From Sternotherus odoratus (taxonomy: Eukaryota; Chordata; Testudines; Kinosternidae), in the NCBI GenBank assembly GCA_032164245.1, contig JAVMKO010000006.1, forward strand, positions 10,307,001 through 10,371,000: a stretch of DNA of 64,000 bases. The letters run 5' to 3'. This document shows, piece after piece, positions 1 through 12,109 of this stretch. The stretch's first letter is position 1, and each line of letters starts with the position of its first letter. Both the position numbers and the translations under genes were made by a program. The notes beneath the pieces were generated by a model. It saw nothing but the letters and a program-made list of their open reading frames with translations. It was not told where the DNA came from and did not search any database.

Positions 1-40
1 CAATAACATTGGGACGGTCCTGATATTTAGCTTTTGTCTC

Positions 41-300
41 TCATCCTGACCGATGTACGATAGAGACGCCATTTGTCCCGATATTCAGGGGAGGAGGCTG
101 GCGGGTGAGCAGGGTGAGGAGGTGAACGGGGAGGCAAGCGGCAGGCAGGCAGGCAAGTGAACATCGAGGAGGAGAGCGGTGGGCGGGAGAGTGGGAGGAG
201 TGAGGAGGTGAGTGGCGGCCGGGCAGATGTGCCGGACAGAGAGCAAGAAGAGTAGCAGGGAGGCTGATTTGTCCTGGGCGCTGCACACCCCTAGGGATGG
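41..300. repeat. Purine-rich GC-rich repeat-like block
   Basis: A run of GAGG, GGCAGG and GGGAGG words about 200 bp long, flanked by a TCCTGATATTT-like and a TCCCGATATTC-like word, looks like a diverged turtle dispersed element. The long minus-strand frame through it (to 634) is low-complexity over its distal part and was not accepted as a gene. Confidence 0.35.
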
Positions 301-1196
301 CCCTGAATTTAGGGGACTGGAACAGTAATTTTAAAGAGCAAGAATGTGACTTGTAGCACTGGCTCTGGTTGTGGTATATGGGGATGTTTCTTAAAGGGCT
401 GAGCTTCGCGGAGGGACCAGCCACAGAATACAGAAGTCTCTTGCAAGCACCGTGATCACTGAACACCACGTTGGTCATTGCAAAGACTGAAGCCATCCAC
501 TCATCTTCCCTCAGCTCTCCAGCCTCCATCTTGGAGAGCATGGCGGCAATGGAGAAAGGGGAGGAGCTTGCAACATCCTGTGGTGACTGAAGCACTCGTC
601 TTTTCTTCCCTGGCTCCTCGCTCTCCTGCCCCAAAGCTCATTGAATCAATGGAAAGATCTCCATTGATTTCAGTGGGCTTTGAATCAGGTGCTAGGGTAA
701 CAAGGAAGCCTACCTACTAAAATTGGAATGCCGCATAGAGGCCAGTCTTGCTTTTGCCCATAACAAAATACGTGAGAGAGGAAACATGTCCCCAGGTAGG
801 TCAGCACCCTGTACATGCAGCACTCTGACCCGCTGGATGAAATGCAGATAGAGTCTGATGAAAGCAGACTCGTTCTAACAAACCTGGATCATAAATCTGA
901 CCAACTGAGATTTTTCACAGAAATCACTTAACTCCAGGGGCTGAGGTTTAAAAACAAACACCAAATCCTGCGTGACTAGCTATAAAATTGTGAGAGTTGG
1001 CAGTACTGAGATGGTCACACGTGCCTTAATCTGGGAGTACCTAACTTGAGACGCTCCAAAGGAATTTTCAAAGGGTGGTGGTTCAACACTTTTTGAGAAC
1101 AGGGCCCCTTTAAGGTGTCTCATGTCAGGCACTCAAAATGGCTAGTAGCATTTTGGAAACCTTGTCTCAGAATATAAATGCCAATTTGATGTATCC
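301..1196. other. No recognised feature
   Basis: Ordinary mixed-composition sequence. A minus-strand open frame between about 300 and 634 (GKKRRVLQSPQDVASSSPF and following) is not low-complexity but matches no family I recognise. Confidence 0.4.
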
Positions 1197-1332
1197 AGAG
1201 CTGGTGCAGCCATGTTGGTCCCAGGATATTAGAGAAACAAGGTTGGCGAGGTAGTATCTCTTATTGGAGCAACTTCTGTTGGTGAGAGAGACAAGCTTCT
1301 GAATTTACACAGAACTCTTCTTCAGGGACCCA
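1197..1332 (+). repeat. Turtle-type SINE (GCAGCCATGTTGG head)
   Basis: The words GCAGCCATGTTGGTCCCAG, TATCTCTTATTGGAGCAACT and GAGACAAGCTTCTGAA in this order match a short retroposon common in turtle DNA, from memory. Its head resembles that of the fold-back SINEs at 19036 and 37319. No clear target duplication was found. Confidence 0.65.
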
Positions 1333-4300
1333 GCTGCTAATCTGAGCAACTCAATATGGAGTTTCAAATCTCCAGTTGAAGTGCCCATGTTTGAAAATTG
1401 GATCCTGTATCACTTCAGTCTTTCTAGATTGCTCTACTGTCTTCCGGTCTACTATAAGTCTTTCTGGAGCCTGATTGCTGCTTGTCACGTTTCCATTAGG
1501 CCTGGCTGATCCCTGTTTAAAGATATTTCAAAGTGAAGGTTGGTATGTGTTACCTACACCCCATCCTCCTGCCTTCAGTAATGTAACTTTAATGACTCAG
1601 GAAGCTGTGACCCTGAAGGCTTTATATGTATTTCACCTTTCCACCAGGATTTGCTGTGATTAGAGCTGGTCAAATTACCTGATGATTTTATTCACTTCTT
1701 TTCTGTTCCCAGACCATTCAGACTAATCCTGATTTCCATGACTCTGTATTTGCTGAACAGTTTGGAAGAACAGCTTTTCACTGTGTGGACTGACCTTTGG
1801 CTATTTGCTATTTGTGGTGTGTGGATCATCTAGGTCACACGTCATATGTTTCTGACCAATAGTAAATTACTAATATGATTAGGAAGTACCATAGATCACA
1901 TATGGGTGTCCTGATTGCATGCAAAATTAATAGATTTACACTGTGGGTAGCCATTCTCCAAGCACTGACACCATGTAAAATTCAATTTATATGAATGTTA
2001 GCAAATAGTAAAAGAGGTACAAACAATGGTTGAACCTAAGAACTATTCAGAATTCAAGCAAAAGTTCATGAACACTGTTTTTTCCAGTATTTAATCTGTT
2101 TGATTTATACTGTCAGCTGTACGGCAGTGACCATGAACTCTGTGCTAATGAAACTTGTAGGAGCTTTAGATATTATGGGCATAAACAAAAGTTGAATTAG
2201 ATTTTAGTGGCTTCTGAGTAGTTTGTGGTTTTCAGAAATCCTGAGCATCCTCAACTGCAGTCTAATCAGATGTACGCTAGAAACTTTTGCTGGGATAGCA
2301 GTATTGGTTAAAGATGTGATTGTTTTGCAATTGTTTATATCAGGAAAAGCCCAGAAGGGGGTTAACTGACATAAAAGTGCTTTTGCTGGTATAGCTTATT
2401 TCACTCAAGGAACTGATATAAGCAATAACAGCAAAAGCATTTTTTTGCCAGCATAAGGTGCATCTACATTAAAAGGATTTGCTGGTGTAGCTGAACTGGC
2501 AAACCTTTTCTAATGGAGAAGAGGCCAAAATCAGTGGGAGCAGATAGTGTTTGGTATTCCAAAAATCAGTCACTCGGTGATTCAGTGTTTCAGAGAAATG
2601 CTTTGAAATGCAGTATCTTCTTAATTTTCAGTTCTAAAAAAATATTATTGGGGGGGGGGGTGGCTGAACTTTGTAAATAAAATCCCAATTGCAGAATTAA
2701 TGGAGAAGACAATGCAACCAGCAAATAGTTTCATCAAATGTTTTTGGAGAAACCTACTGAAAGTTGTTGTTTTTATGTTCTTTGTGCCCCAAAAATGTCT
2801 CACAGTAAATTAGGTTACATGGTCGTTTGAGCTCTTAACATAAAAAGCTAACGTAACTAATCATGGGAGAGAATATTATGCTACTTCAGGCTCCTGATAG
2901 CCAAAGGCAATTCAGATCGCCGGCAGATCTGGGTAACATTTACTTGAAACATGTTTAAGCCTGGTCTCCACTGACCTCACTAACCAAATATACAAAGCTA
3001 AAAATAAATGTGAGCTGATGTAGACAAATGGGAGCTCTTATTCCACTTGCTCTTTGGAAGAGGAAAGAGAGCCCTTCTGCTGAGTTCTGTTTGTCATAGG
3101 GAGATAAGATCTAGCATCAGATTGTTGGAGTGGGGAAATTTTCTGGACTCGCTCTTCCAGAGAGTAAGTACCCCATCCATGTCCTCTCGCAATCCCTCGT
3201 GTTCTCAGAGTTCACATTTCCCAAATGCTCAAGGTCATTATTGGTTTTACAGCTAGATAATAAGAACAGGCCAAATCTGCCATCTGATCTCTGTGCTAAC
3301 GTAGGACATACATTGCTTTAATCCCTTGAAACAGGGATTTGAAAACTCTTTGTGATCTCTACAGCCAATGGCTGGGGATAGAAAGCTTCCTTTTCAATTA
3401 GATCTAAAGCCACAGCCAATGCTGTGGGCGTGTCTGTTGTGCAGCATGGGCTTACTTGAAAATCTAAATAACTGTGCCAAGTGCTTGAGTTCGGAGCAAT
3501 AATAAAGGACCCAAAACAAATAATTAGTCACAGAGGGGAAATTAATATTCTCGACTAATTTCAAAAGCAAAATGATCGTGCTACAGAAATGATACCCGGC
3601 TTTGACGTGTTTTACATTCAGCATTGTGATTTTTTTTAAAATCAAACTCCCGGTGAATAGGGAGTGGTTAGATGTACTACACCAAGGAACCTAGAGAGAT
3701 TGCTGGATGATCTACCTGGATAACCTGGTTTTATAATGCTCCACAGAGCTGAAACAGGGCAGTGGAGGTCTTGGACCCAAGTCTAGGCCAACTGGGAGGA
3801 AATCATAGAGCTGGGATGCCTGATTTCCTGGGGTTGGTCTGTGTCCTAACAACAATATGAGAATCTGATCCATATCTTTTCTTATACTGAAATAGTGGAA
3901 GGCCTGTGCCATTCCAGGGGAATTTGTAACATTGGTAGAATATCCCATCTCGATTTGGCCTTGCCTTTCAGTAGCCAAGCTGTCAGATGCAAGTAAAGAT
4001 CCCCTTGACAGGAGACCTTGTGCGCTGGGAAGGTAGATCGGAGGGTTGTGTGAAAGTTCCACTTGAGCCCAAGAGGCCGGGCCACCTTTGCCAGTTTGGG
4101 GTGACTCGTATTAACGTTCTCCTTTTTTATTTTCTTTTTAATTATTCTTCCTAGACATTCTGAAGTAGGTTAGCCCCTTCCTGCCCCACTGCATCTGCTC
4201 CGCGTGACCCAGGCATGGATTTCCTTGTGAAGAAGAGCCTGGTTTTTGCATTTTGACTGAGTCCACCCTAGTTTCCTGGCTATACGCTGGAAAACATCCT

Positions 4301-4372
4301 GAATTTGGAGTTCTTTCCCTACAGCTTAGCCAGTCGGCTCTTATGTTTAGTGCCCCTTTTGGGTGAGACTGA
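1333..4372. other. Long stretch without recognised gene
   Basis: AT-rich unique-looking sequence with a poly-G run at 2650-2659. Around 2370-2520 the words GCTTTTGCTGGTATAGCTTA and GGATTTGCTGGTGTAGCTGA suggest a very diverged MITE. No exon with plausible splice sites and family similarity was seen. Confidence 0.5.
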
Positions 4373-4633
4373 GGCCAGGTCTACACTACCCGCCGAATCA
4401 CGTCTCACCTAGATGCGATAAATCGATCCCCGAGCGGTCTCCCCATCAACTCCGGTACTCCACTGCTGCCAGAAGTGGAAGCGGAGTCTACGGGGGAGCA
4501 GCAGCGGTCGACTCAGTGCCGTGAGGATGCCGAGGTAAGTCAATCTAAGATACGTCAGCTTCAGCTATGCTATTCCAGTAGCTGAAGTTGTGCATCTTAA
4601 GATGATCCTCCCCCCGCAGTGTAGACCTGGGCT
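4373..4633. mobile_element. Harbinger-like MITE
   Basis: Imperfect terminal inverted repeats (GGCCAGGTCTACACT at the left, AGTGTAGACCTGGGC at the right) bound about 260 bp. An internal hairpin (AGATACGTCAGCTTCAGCTA against TAGCTGAAGTTGTGCATCTT) is shared with the copies at 46314 and 52630. The flanking triplets TGA and TAA are compatible with a 3-bp TWA target site. Superfamily assignment is inference. Confidence 0.7.
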
Positions 4634-5017
4634 AAGTGACTATGAATTTGCTTTTATATTTGGCCTTGAACTTCTTGCACCCCCTTGTCAGTGTATAGAG
4701 GTAGCTATCAAATTATTTGTCTGCCTCACCGCAGGCTCTTTCCTTAGGTGACCTTGGAATTCTTCAAATGGCCAGCAACCGGTCCTGGTATGTGGTTGTT
4801 TGGAGAACCTGGTGTCTGCTGGAGGGGCTGCAATTAAGCCTCAGAACCTCTGAGCAAGTCTGACTTGTTTCTGGGATTTCTTCGGTTGCTCTGCTCCAGC
4901 AGAATGACCCAGAATGAGGGAGAGTTCAGGATCCAGAAACACAGCATCACCCTTAGCAGGCCCGTAGGGCCAAAAGTCTGGAGAGTTTGTGCAAATGATG
5001 TAATGCACTCATGCATA

Positions 5018-5085
5018 ATTAGAATAGAAGATTAGGGTTGGAAGAGACCTCAGGAGGTCATCTAGTCCAACCCCCTGCAAATAAG
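5018..5085 (-). repeat. CR1 LINE 3'-end fragment
   Basis: The stretch reads AGGGTTGGAAGAGACCTCAG then GGTCATCTAGTCCAACCCCC, the antisense of the classic CR1 3' end. Only about 70 bp remain (5'-truncated). Confidence 0.85.
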
Positions 5086-6484
5086 GCATATATCCTCTCT
5101 CTGTCTGTGCCCCAGAGATTTCCCCTATCCCCCCCACTTTCTCTCTGGTTCCTATCCTGGAGTTGCCCCACACCTCCTCTCTCTGACTGACTGGCTCACC
5201 CTTCCTTGAGTTTTCTCTGACCACACCCACCCTACGGCATGGCCCCTGGCCTCCCATGGCCATAGAGATATGGCTCACCTGACTTCCTACATAGCACCAC
5301 TCTATCCATCACAGTGCCCCATGCTCTAACGCCATTGGTCTGTAGGAAAGTTGGGAAGTAGACCCCATAGTGCTAGGGGACTCCTTGGTATCTGTATGGT
5401 TGGGAGTCCCAGAGCAGCCCTCTTGCCCCCTGGACAGAGATGCAGTCTGAGCGTCCCCATAGCTCAGCTCGGCTGTCATGCTCGTCCAGTCTGGAAGCCC
5501 AGGAGGAGTTGTGAAAGACCCTTTGCAATTTGGCTTCTCCCAGCTGACTGGTGCCTCCTCCCTGCATTGATTTACCCTACCTGCCTAGATGCTCAGCCTA
5601 TGCTAGGGGACATTTCGGGGGCCGGGAGCCAGCTCCAGTCGATTCCCAACCGTCCTTCATACCCTGACTCTTCCGAGCCATATCTCTGTGAAGCCGGCTC
5701 CTGAAAGGGCCTTGCTCGGTAGTGCCTACGGACGAGGCACGCATCTCCCTGCAGCTCTGCTTTGTAGCCCATCGGCTTTGTTTTCCCTTCCCTGAGCTGT
5801 GACCCGGAGCAGGGTTTTTTGCCTGTCTCCCAGCCTGGGAGTCTGTAGCTGTGGAAATGAACAGGGGAACAGGCATGTTGTGGCAGGACGCCAGGGAGCT
5901 GTGGTGGAAATGAAGGTGGGGTGTGCACGTGTGTGTCTATTTCTTTCCATGCCGAAATGGAATCTTAATCATTTTACCATCTGCTCCTTTCTGATCCCTT
6001 TCGTCTCCGCTTTACAGTCAGCCCCCAATGTCAATGTTGCTCTGGGCGGCATTCATAAAATATCGCCATTATAGTCCTAAACTCTGCCTGTGAAAATACA
6101 GGGTGATCTGCGTGGGCCTGTGCACACCACAGCTGCAACAACAGGGAGGACGAGGCAGCACACTTGAATGCTGTAGGAAAGAAACGGGTTCTCTCCAGGG
6201 AAGAATGTTTGCATTAGAAATGGGCTGAGGCGGCTGCATTTTGGTTTAGCAAGATCTTGGGGGTCAAGTTCTGGTTTTTACGAAACCAAAGCTGGGGGTG
6301 GCTTGGAGCCAGCTTCGGTTTTTCTCCCCGTTTCTGAGGGTGGAGAGTCAGAGCAGAGTGTCTGCTCTTTAGTTTAAATGACCAAGATGGTGAATAAGTA
6401 GGAGAAAACAGTGCAGCAGCAGAGAGAGAGGAGGGTCCAGTGGTTAGGGGCATGTGAGTTCATGTGTGTGCTCTGAGAAACAGA
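5086..6484. other. No recognised feature
   Basis: Mixed composition. A stretch at about 5590-5880 is open in several frames on both strands, but none resembles a known protein. Confidence 0.4.
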
Positions 6485-6635
6485 CTTCTTGGGCCTGTCG
6501 TTTAGCCTTATTGTGCCTCGGTTTCCCTCATGTAAAATTGTGATAATAGCATTTCCCTGCCTCGCCAGGGATAGTATGAGGATATATACATTAAAAATTG
6601 CAAGTTGCTTGGATACTGCAGTAATGGGGGGGAGG
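6485..6635 (+). repeat. Ancient MIR/L3-like SINE remnant
   Basis: GTGCCTCGGTTTCCCTCATG, GTAAAATTGTGATAATAGCA and GGATATATACATTAAAAATTG follow the order of the old amniote MIR/L3-type consensus (CTCAGTTTCCCCATCTGTAA-like core). It is strongly diverged. Confidence 0.6.
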
Positions 6636-7204
6636 GGAATGTAAGTACCTAAGATAGGTGGACTGTGCCCACATTTGCTTACCCCGGTAGCAAATAACTT
6701 TGTCTATTGTAGTGGCTCTCTGTGTTTAACCTAACAGGCCTTAAAATCGCATCACCCCTGCACAAAGGCAGTCAACGGTGAAAGAGCGGCTGTTCACATG
6801 GTCAGTGTGCCATTAGGCCAGGCTTTGTGAGGGAAGCTTGTGTAACTAACGCTGATGTGTTGTCCTCACATCGAGTTCCCTTCAAATAAAGCCAACTCTA
6901 AATACACTTGAAATTGTATCCTGTCGTACGGCACATACCTCACCAGGGTGTAGGATAAATTCATTCAAAGATAGTGAGACACTAATATACGAGGGCGACG
7001 CGTCGATACTAGAGATACAATAGAGTCAATAAGTGTAATGAATCCTTAGCCGTGATGTTCTGGCCTGGCATGGGAGTATAGCCCGTTGCTGCTTCCTGTT
7101 AAAGGTGATCATTCCATGAAAGCAATGGGGAAGAATGCATCCAGTATTATTGGTTAGAGCTGACTTCCTGAATAGGATGTGCCGGGGAGCTTTAAAATGC
7201 ACAG

Positions 7205-7412
7205 ATATCTAGAGATATACCTATCTCATAGAGCTGGAAGGACCTTGAAAGGTCATCAAGCCCAGCCCTCTGCCTTCACTAGCAGGACCAAGTACTGTCC
7301 CCTGACAGATTTTTTGCCCCAGATCCCTAAATGGCCCCCTCAAGGATTGAACTCACAACCCTGGGTTTAGCAGGCCCATGCTCAAACCCCCTGAGCTATC
7401 CCTATCCCCCCG
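7205..7412 (-). repeat. tRNA-derived SINE with CR1-like tail
   Basis: Read on the minus strand, the head is GGGATAGCTCAGGGGGTTTG (A-box-like) and GGGTTGTGAGTTCAATCCTT (B-box-like), i.e. a tRNA relic. A GATCTGGGGCAAAAA body follows, then a CR1-type 3' end (AAGGTCCTTCCAGCTCTATG). tRNA-headed, CR1-tailed SINEs are described from cryptodiran turtles. It is not a functional tRNA gene. Confidence 0.8.
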
Positions 7413-9688
7413 TGATGAATGTGTTGTCAATGCTCACAGATAGGCAGACTTGGGCCAGATTCTGGCCCATGCTGAGGTCACATTGTCGCTGGCACAGTAT
7501 ACAGTGACTTTAAAGCTGCCTTCAACGATCAGCAAAGGATTCCGCTGGCAAGAGGCCATCCTTGGCTTGGAGTAGAAGTAAGCATAAGCTAACTCTACGC
7601 AGGCCGCTCTTGGTCCTCCCTGTTATAGGGCTGGGAGGGGACATGTCGGGGAAGAGGGGGGCAACATCAGTGAATAACTAAGTTTGGCTGGGGGCTGGAC
7701 TGCCCCCTACGCAGTCCCAGGATTGAGGAAGGTAGAAAGAGGCCACCTTTTCCTCGCCTTCTTCAAACTTGGGCCACCGAAGACGGGCTGGGCAGCTGGT
7801 ATTTTCCTGCCAATGGGAAAAGAACCGTGGTGGTTTGGTGTGAAGAGAGAGGATGGTGAGGAGCGTGGTGTTAGAACCTGTATAGGATACAAATCGGCTA
7901 CAGCAGAGGGTGGCATGTGCTTATGTGAGCTTCCATTTGTTCCTGTTCATACGCTTGATGGGCTTTTCCGGCTCCAGCCCTCACCCCCTCCCACACTCCA
8001 ACCACATGAGCCAGGCCAGTGAAAATGAGCGAGGGTGGGGAGTGCAAGGGACCGGGGGCAATGGCTATCCAGGCTAATTCTGTTCAGTTCTATGTTTATT
8101 CAAAATCCAGCGGGGACAGAGAAGGCTCTTGCACCGTATTAGGGACGGAGTGGGCAACTCTGGTCACATTTGGCAAAGACTGGTGCCTGCTGCTCCGCAA
8201 AAAACATAGCGAGCACGTACTCCGAGAGAGACCTGTTCTTCGGCACGCAGGCGGGGGAAGAAACGGAACGATTCCTCTTCATGTCCTGGTTGCAGAGTGA
8301 GTCTTTGTACAGCGTACATCTGCAATGCATCATCCAGAGGCCCGTGAGGATGACTGATTCTCAATGAGTGGAATTTACTCTCTCTTTCGAATGCTGCCCC
8401 TCAAGGCTTAAATTCTCAGAGATTAGTTCCTGGTGCCCCTAACCCCTCCCCTGTTCAGAGCTCTGGGCTTCATCTGCAGGGGGGGGGGGGGAGTCTCAGG
8501 GCTTCAGCCCCAAGGGGTATGGGTGGGAGAGGAGTTGTGGGGACAAGCCCCCAGGGATCAGGGCTTCTGCCCTATGTGTTGGGGGGGGGGGGGAGGATAG
8601 GGCAGGCCACCAGGGCTCAGGGCTTCTGCTTTGAAAATACTGGAGCTCCACTCTGGACAGCTCTGGCTGAATTTAAGCCCTGTTGCCCTTCTGAATGAGT
8701 CTGTCCCCTGAACGGATGGCATATCAGCCAATACCCTCTTATAAGACAGTGCTGGATGAGACCCCACTGATCCTTCTCCAGCCCATGCCATGTGCTACTC
8801 TGAACTCAGTGCGCTTGTTTACAACTGTGTAAGCCAGGAGCAACTCCACAGCAGCCAGGGGAATTACACCCCTCTAAAACCAGCGTGCGAATGCAGAGTC
8901 CGATCCAGAGTGTGAGAGTACCAGGGCCTGATCCAGAGCCCATTCAAGTCAATGAAAAGATTCCTATTGGTTTCCCTGGGCTTTGGATCAAAGTCCTTAG
9001 GACAGCGCGTCTGAACTCTGCAGGAGGCAATCCCTGATCCATGCCAAGTCATCCTGCTGGATCTCTGCACGCCATGCTCCGAACCGGCAGCGTTTAGAAA
9101 CCAGGATGGCCGTGACTTGGCCACGTCTGACTATAGTAGTGGCAGCTGAGCAGGTTGGGTCTTTCAATCATGGCCTGTCTCTAATGCATATTCGATGCAG
9201 ATTCTGTCAAACATGCAAACGAGTTGCCGAGTCCTTTCCACCAGAGCGGGGCTGACGTCACTGCCAGCTAACGCTTCCACTCGCAGCCCATCTGTGCCTG
9301 GTGATAGCTTCATGCATAATACATGGATCGTTTGCAATGTGGAGAAAAGTCAGCGCTTTAAGTCTACCACCTGAAGCCGAGCCACATCGGAGCTAAATCC
9401 TAAGTTGCCCCCCGCTTCGCTGACGTTCCATCTTTGACCGGACAGACACAATGCCAGAAGATGTCGCGCTTCCCATTTGCAAATTCCTAAGACGATACCT
9501 CTGTGCTTTACAGAGCTTTGAGAGATTGACAGGCCCAATCCTCAGTGGTGTGATACAGTGCAGCGCTAAAGGAGATATACCTCTTGGCCTGCATATATTT
9601 ATTTGTATATCCTGGGCTTTTGAGACACTGTACCTGATTCTCCTCTCGCTTCCCGCAGTTTAACACCCAGGAACCCCTGCTCATTTCA
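7413..9688. other. Long stretch without recognised gene
   Basis: Contains G-rich low-complexity blocks around 8479-8491 and 8581-8593, separated by GGGCTTCTGCC-like repeats. A palindromic CRE word (TGACGTCA) lies near 9253-9260 in otherwise unremarkable sequence. No coding similarity was seen. Confidence 0.5.
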
Positions 9689-9696
9689 GTAGCATT

Positions 9697-9833
9697 TAGG
9701 GTGGCCAGACAGCAAGTGTGAAAAATTGGGACAGGGTGTGTGTGTGTGTGGGGGGGGGTAATAGGAGCCTATATAAGAAAAAGACCCCAAAATTGGGACT
9801 GTCCCTATAAAATCAGGACATCTGGTCACCCTA
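9697..9833. mobile_element. hAT-type MITE (TAGGGTGACCAGA family), copy 1
   Basis: Bounded by TAGGGTGGCCAGA at the left and TCTGGTCACCCTA at the right (terminal inverted repeats), with the internal signatures GTGTGAAAAATTGGGACAG and GACTGTCCCTATAAAATC. The flanking octamers (GTAGCATT / GCAGAGTT) match at 5 of 8 positions, compatible with an old 8-bp duplication. Confidence 0.8.
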
Positions 9834-9841
9834 GCAGAGTT

Positions 9842-11055
9842 GCTCCTGATTTACAGTCATAACCAAGAGAATTGGACCGATCCTTCTGGAAAAATAGCTC
9901 TCCATCCAGGAACACTGATTTTAACCACTAGCTGTTTAGAATCGCTCAGGAAGGCTTTGAAAACAAAAGCTCGAATTCCATAATAAGCAGAAAGTCCTTC
10001 ATTCTTGGTGGTGAAAGCTTCCTCCCTGTATTGGTCCCAGAGGCAGTACAGACTCTGCGTTTTGCCTCCTCTAACTGCATTAGGCACGGTATTAAATTTC
10101 ACATCCCCTGCATGTTGATGTAATGCTCCTGACACGTCTGTTTGCACCATTATGAAATAAGGGATTTTCTTTCTCTTTATTTCCACTTTTCCCCTCGTCC
10201 CGAGGGAAGCTTGAAGATATGAACCGTTGGCATATAAGGATTAGGCCTTTTACACAGTGGACTTAAAAACAGCTCCATCCTCATACTAATAGTGCTCTCG
10301 GGACAGCATCCGGCACTACTAGTGCTTGACGTGACTGGAAACCTGTGGGTGAAATGGATCCATTCATCTTTTGTGCGGTGGTGCATCTAACACTTCCAAT
10401 CCCATCGGAAAGCCTGAGCCTTGCTAAACGGAATTCTTTTAGGTGTGTCTGGATCAGCACTTTAATAAACCAGTACAAATGTGTAACGTTTTGTGGTTCG
10501 TTTCTTCTGAGTGCCGAGTGCTCTGATGGAGCGGTGAGATTTCAGCACATGGCCTCTGATTTTCCTGAATCACTTTGCTAGTTAGACCAGCAGGTACAAT
10601 AATAATGTTATGCTGAAAGGTGCTAATGGCTGACAGCAGATGTCTGATCCAAAGGCCAGTCACAGACTACAATAACGCCAATGGATGCCAAGCAGCCTCA
10701 ACAGACGAAGCAATCAAAGCCATTTATGGAATAGAAACAGCTAGGTCCCTTGGGGAGGACTATGGCATTAGGCTCTAGGATGGGTCGAAGCTGAGTCATG
10801 CATACTTGGGGGTTTCCATAGTTGCAAACACAGGGGTGAGGAGGCTGGTTGATGAAGGCAGAAAGCCAGTAGGAGGAGTTTTGAGTGTGACCCTAAGAGG
10901 AAGCACAAGGGACACTGCTTCTTGGGCACAGAACAGGAGTGGCAGACCTGGAGATTTCTGAGCTGTTGCTTATTTTTGCTGTGCTCTAGGAAAGAGGACT
11001 TGGTGGATTTCTTTGTAAAGGAACAAGATGACACCAAGGCTATGTCTGATACTTA
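9842..11055. other. No recognised feature
   Basis: Mixed-composition sequence. Several short open frames overlap on both strands without family similarity. Confidence 0.4.
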
Positions 11056-11459
11056 CAGTAGAACCTCAGCGTTACGACGCCTCGGGAACGGAGGTGGTTC
11101 GTAATTCCGAAATGTCTGTAACTCTGAATAAAACATTGTGATGGTTCTTTCAAAAGTTGACAGCTGAACATTGGCTTAATACAGCTTTGAAACTTTATCC
11201 TGCAGAAGAAAATGTTGCTTTTAACCATCTGAATTGAAATGAAACAAGCACGGAAACAGCTTCTTTATCTTATCAAAACATTTTAAAACTTTTCCTTAAT
11301 TTTTTTAGAAGTTTCCATTTAACACGGTACTATACTGTATTTGCTTTATTTTCCCCTTTCTCTCTGCTGCGCCTGATTGTGTACTTTCAGTTCCAAATGA
11401 GGTTTGTGGTTGACCAATCAGTTTGTAACTAGGGTGTTTGTAACTCTGAGGCTCTACTG
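11056..11459. mobile_element. Tigger-like (Tc1/mariner) non-autonomous element, 404 bp
   Basis: Left end CAGTAGAACCTCAGCGTTAC and right end GTAACTCTGAGGCTCTACTG form an inverted pair. TA dinucleotides flank both ends (11054-11055 and 11460-11461), the Tc1/mariner target signature. The interior is AT-rich and non-coding. Confidence 0.8.
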
Positions 11460-11579
11460 TATCCATGAGTTCTCATCCCAATGAAACCAAGCCTGCAAGG
11501 ATAACCCTTGGGCCAAAAGGGCCAAGAATAACATGTTGCCCTTTCACAGAGCTTTTCATAGGAAAATCTGAGAGATTTT

Positions 11580-11800
11580 ACTATAATAATAAATACCTAG
11601 CTCTTATCACACACCTTTCATCAGTAAATCTCAAAGCTTTTTACAAAGTAGGTAAACATACAAATACTGTATAATTTAATTTAACCTCATAGCTCTCGTG
11701 ACAGGTAGAGAACTGATGTTCCCACATTGTAGAGGAATAAATTGAGACCTAGTGCTAGGAGCTCTAACCACTTGACCTGTGACTCCTTCATCTCAAGAGC
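11580..11800 (+). repeat. Ancient L3/MIR-like interspersed repeat
   Basis: CCTAGCTCTTATCACACACC, CATCAGTAAATCTCAAAGC and a degraded GAGACCTAGTGCTAGGAGCT tail follow the order of the old amniote repeat consensus. Diverged and non-coding. Confidence 0.6.
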
Positions 11801-11929
11801 CACATTCTGCATAATCTTTTTGGAATGAATTTTGAATGCATCCAAAAACTGGGTCGGAGGACAGGGGTGGCAGGAGCGCCCTAAAAGTGGGAAAGCACAC
11901 TGGCACCCAAACCATGTCCCCGTCCTCGC

Positions 11930-12075
11930 ATCACCCCTTCCCGCCCCTCCAGGCCCCCCTCCCCTTCTCCCCCTCCAAGACCCCGCCCCCAGCTCTCCTT
12001 TATGGTTGGTAAAAAGAGGGCGGGCATAGCCCCTAACCTCCGCCCTCTGCCCCATTCTGGTACCCCCATCGGAGG
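11930..12075. repeat. Pyrimidine-rich low-complexity block
   Basis: C/T-rich sequence with many CCCC runs, open in several frames by composition. It resembles other turtle C-rich dispersed elements (26640-26970). Confidence 0.45.
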
Positions 12076-12109
12076 GGGGAGGTTTGGATTTTGTCTTTTC
12101 AACATGCAC

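Noticed and set aside
41..634. 197-codon minus-strand frame
   Set aside because: The last two thirds run through purine-rich repeat. The first 70 residues are less biased but I recognise no family, and there are no supporting splice sites.
7205..7412. tRNA gene on the minus strand
   Set aside because: A and B boxes are present, but the cloverleaf is degraded and it is fused to a CR1-type tail, so it is a SINE.
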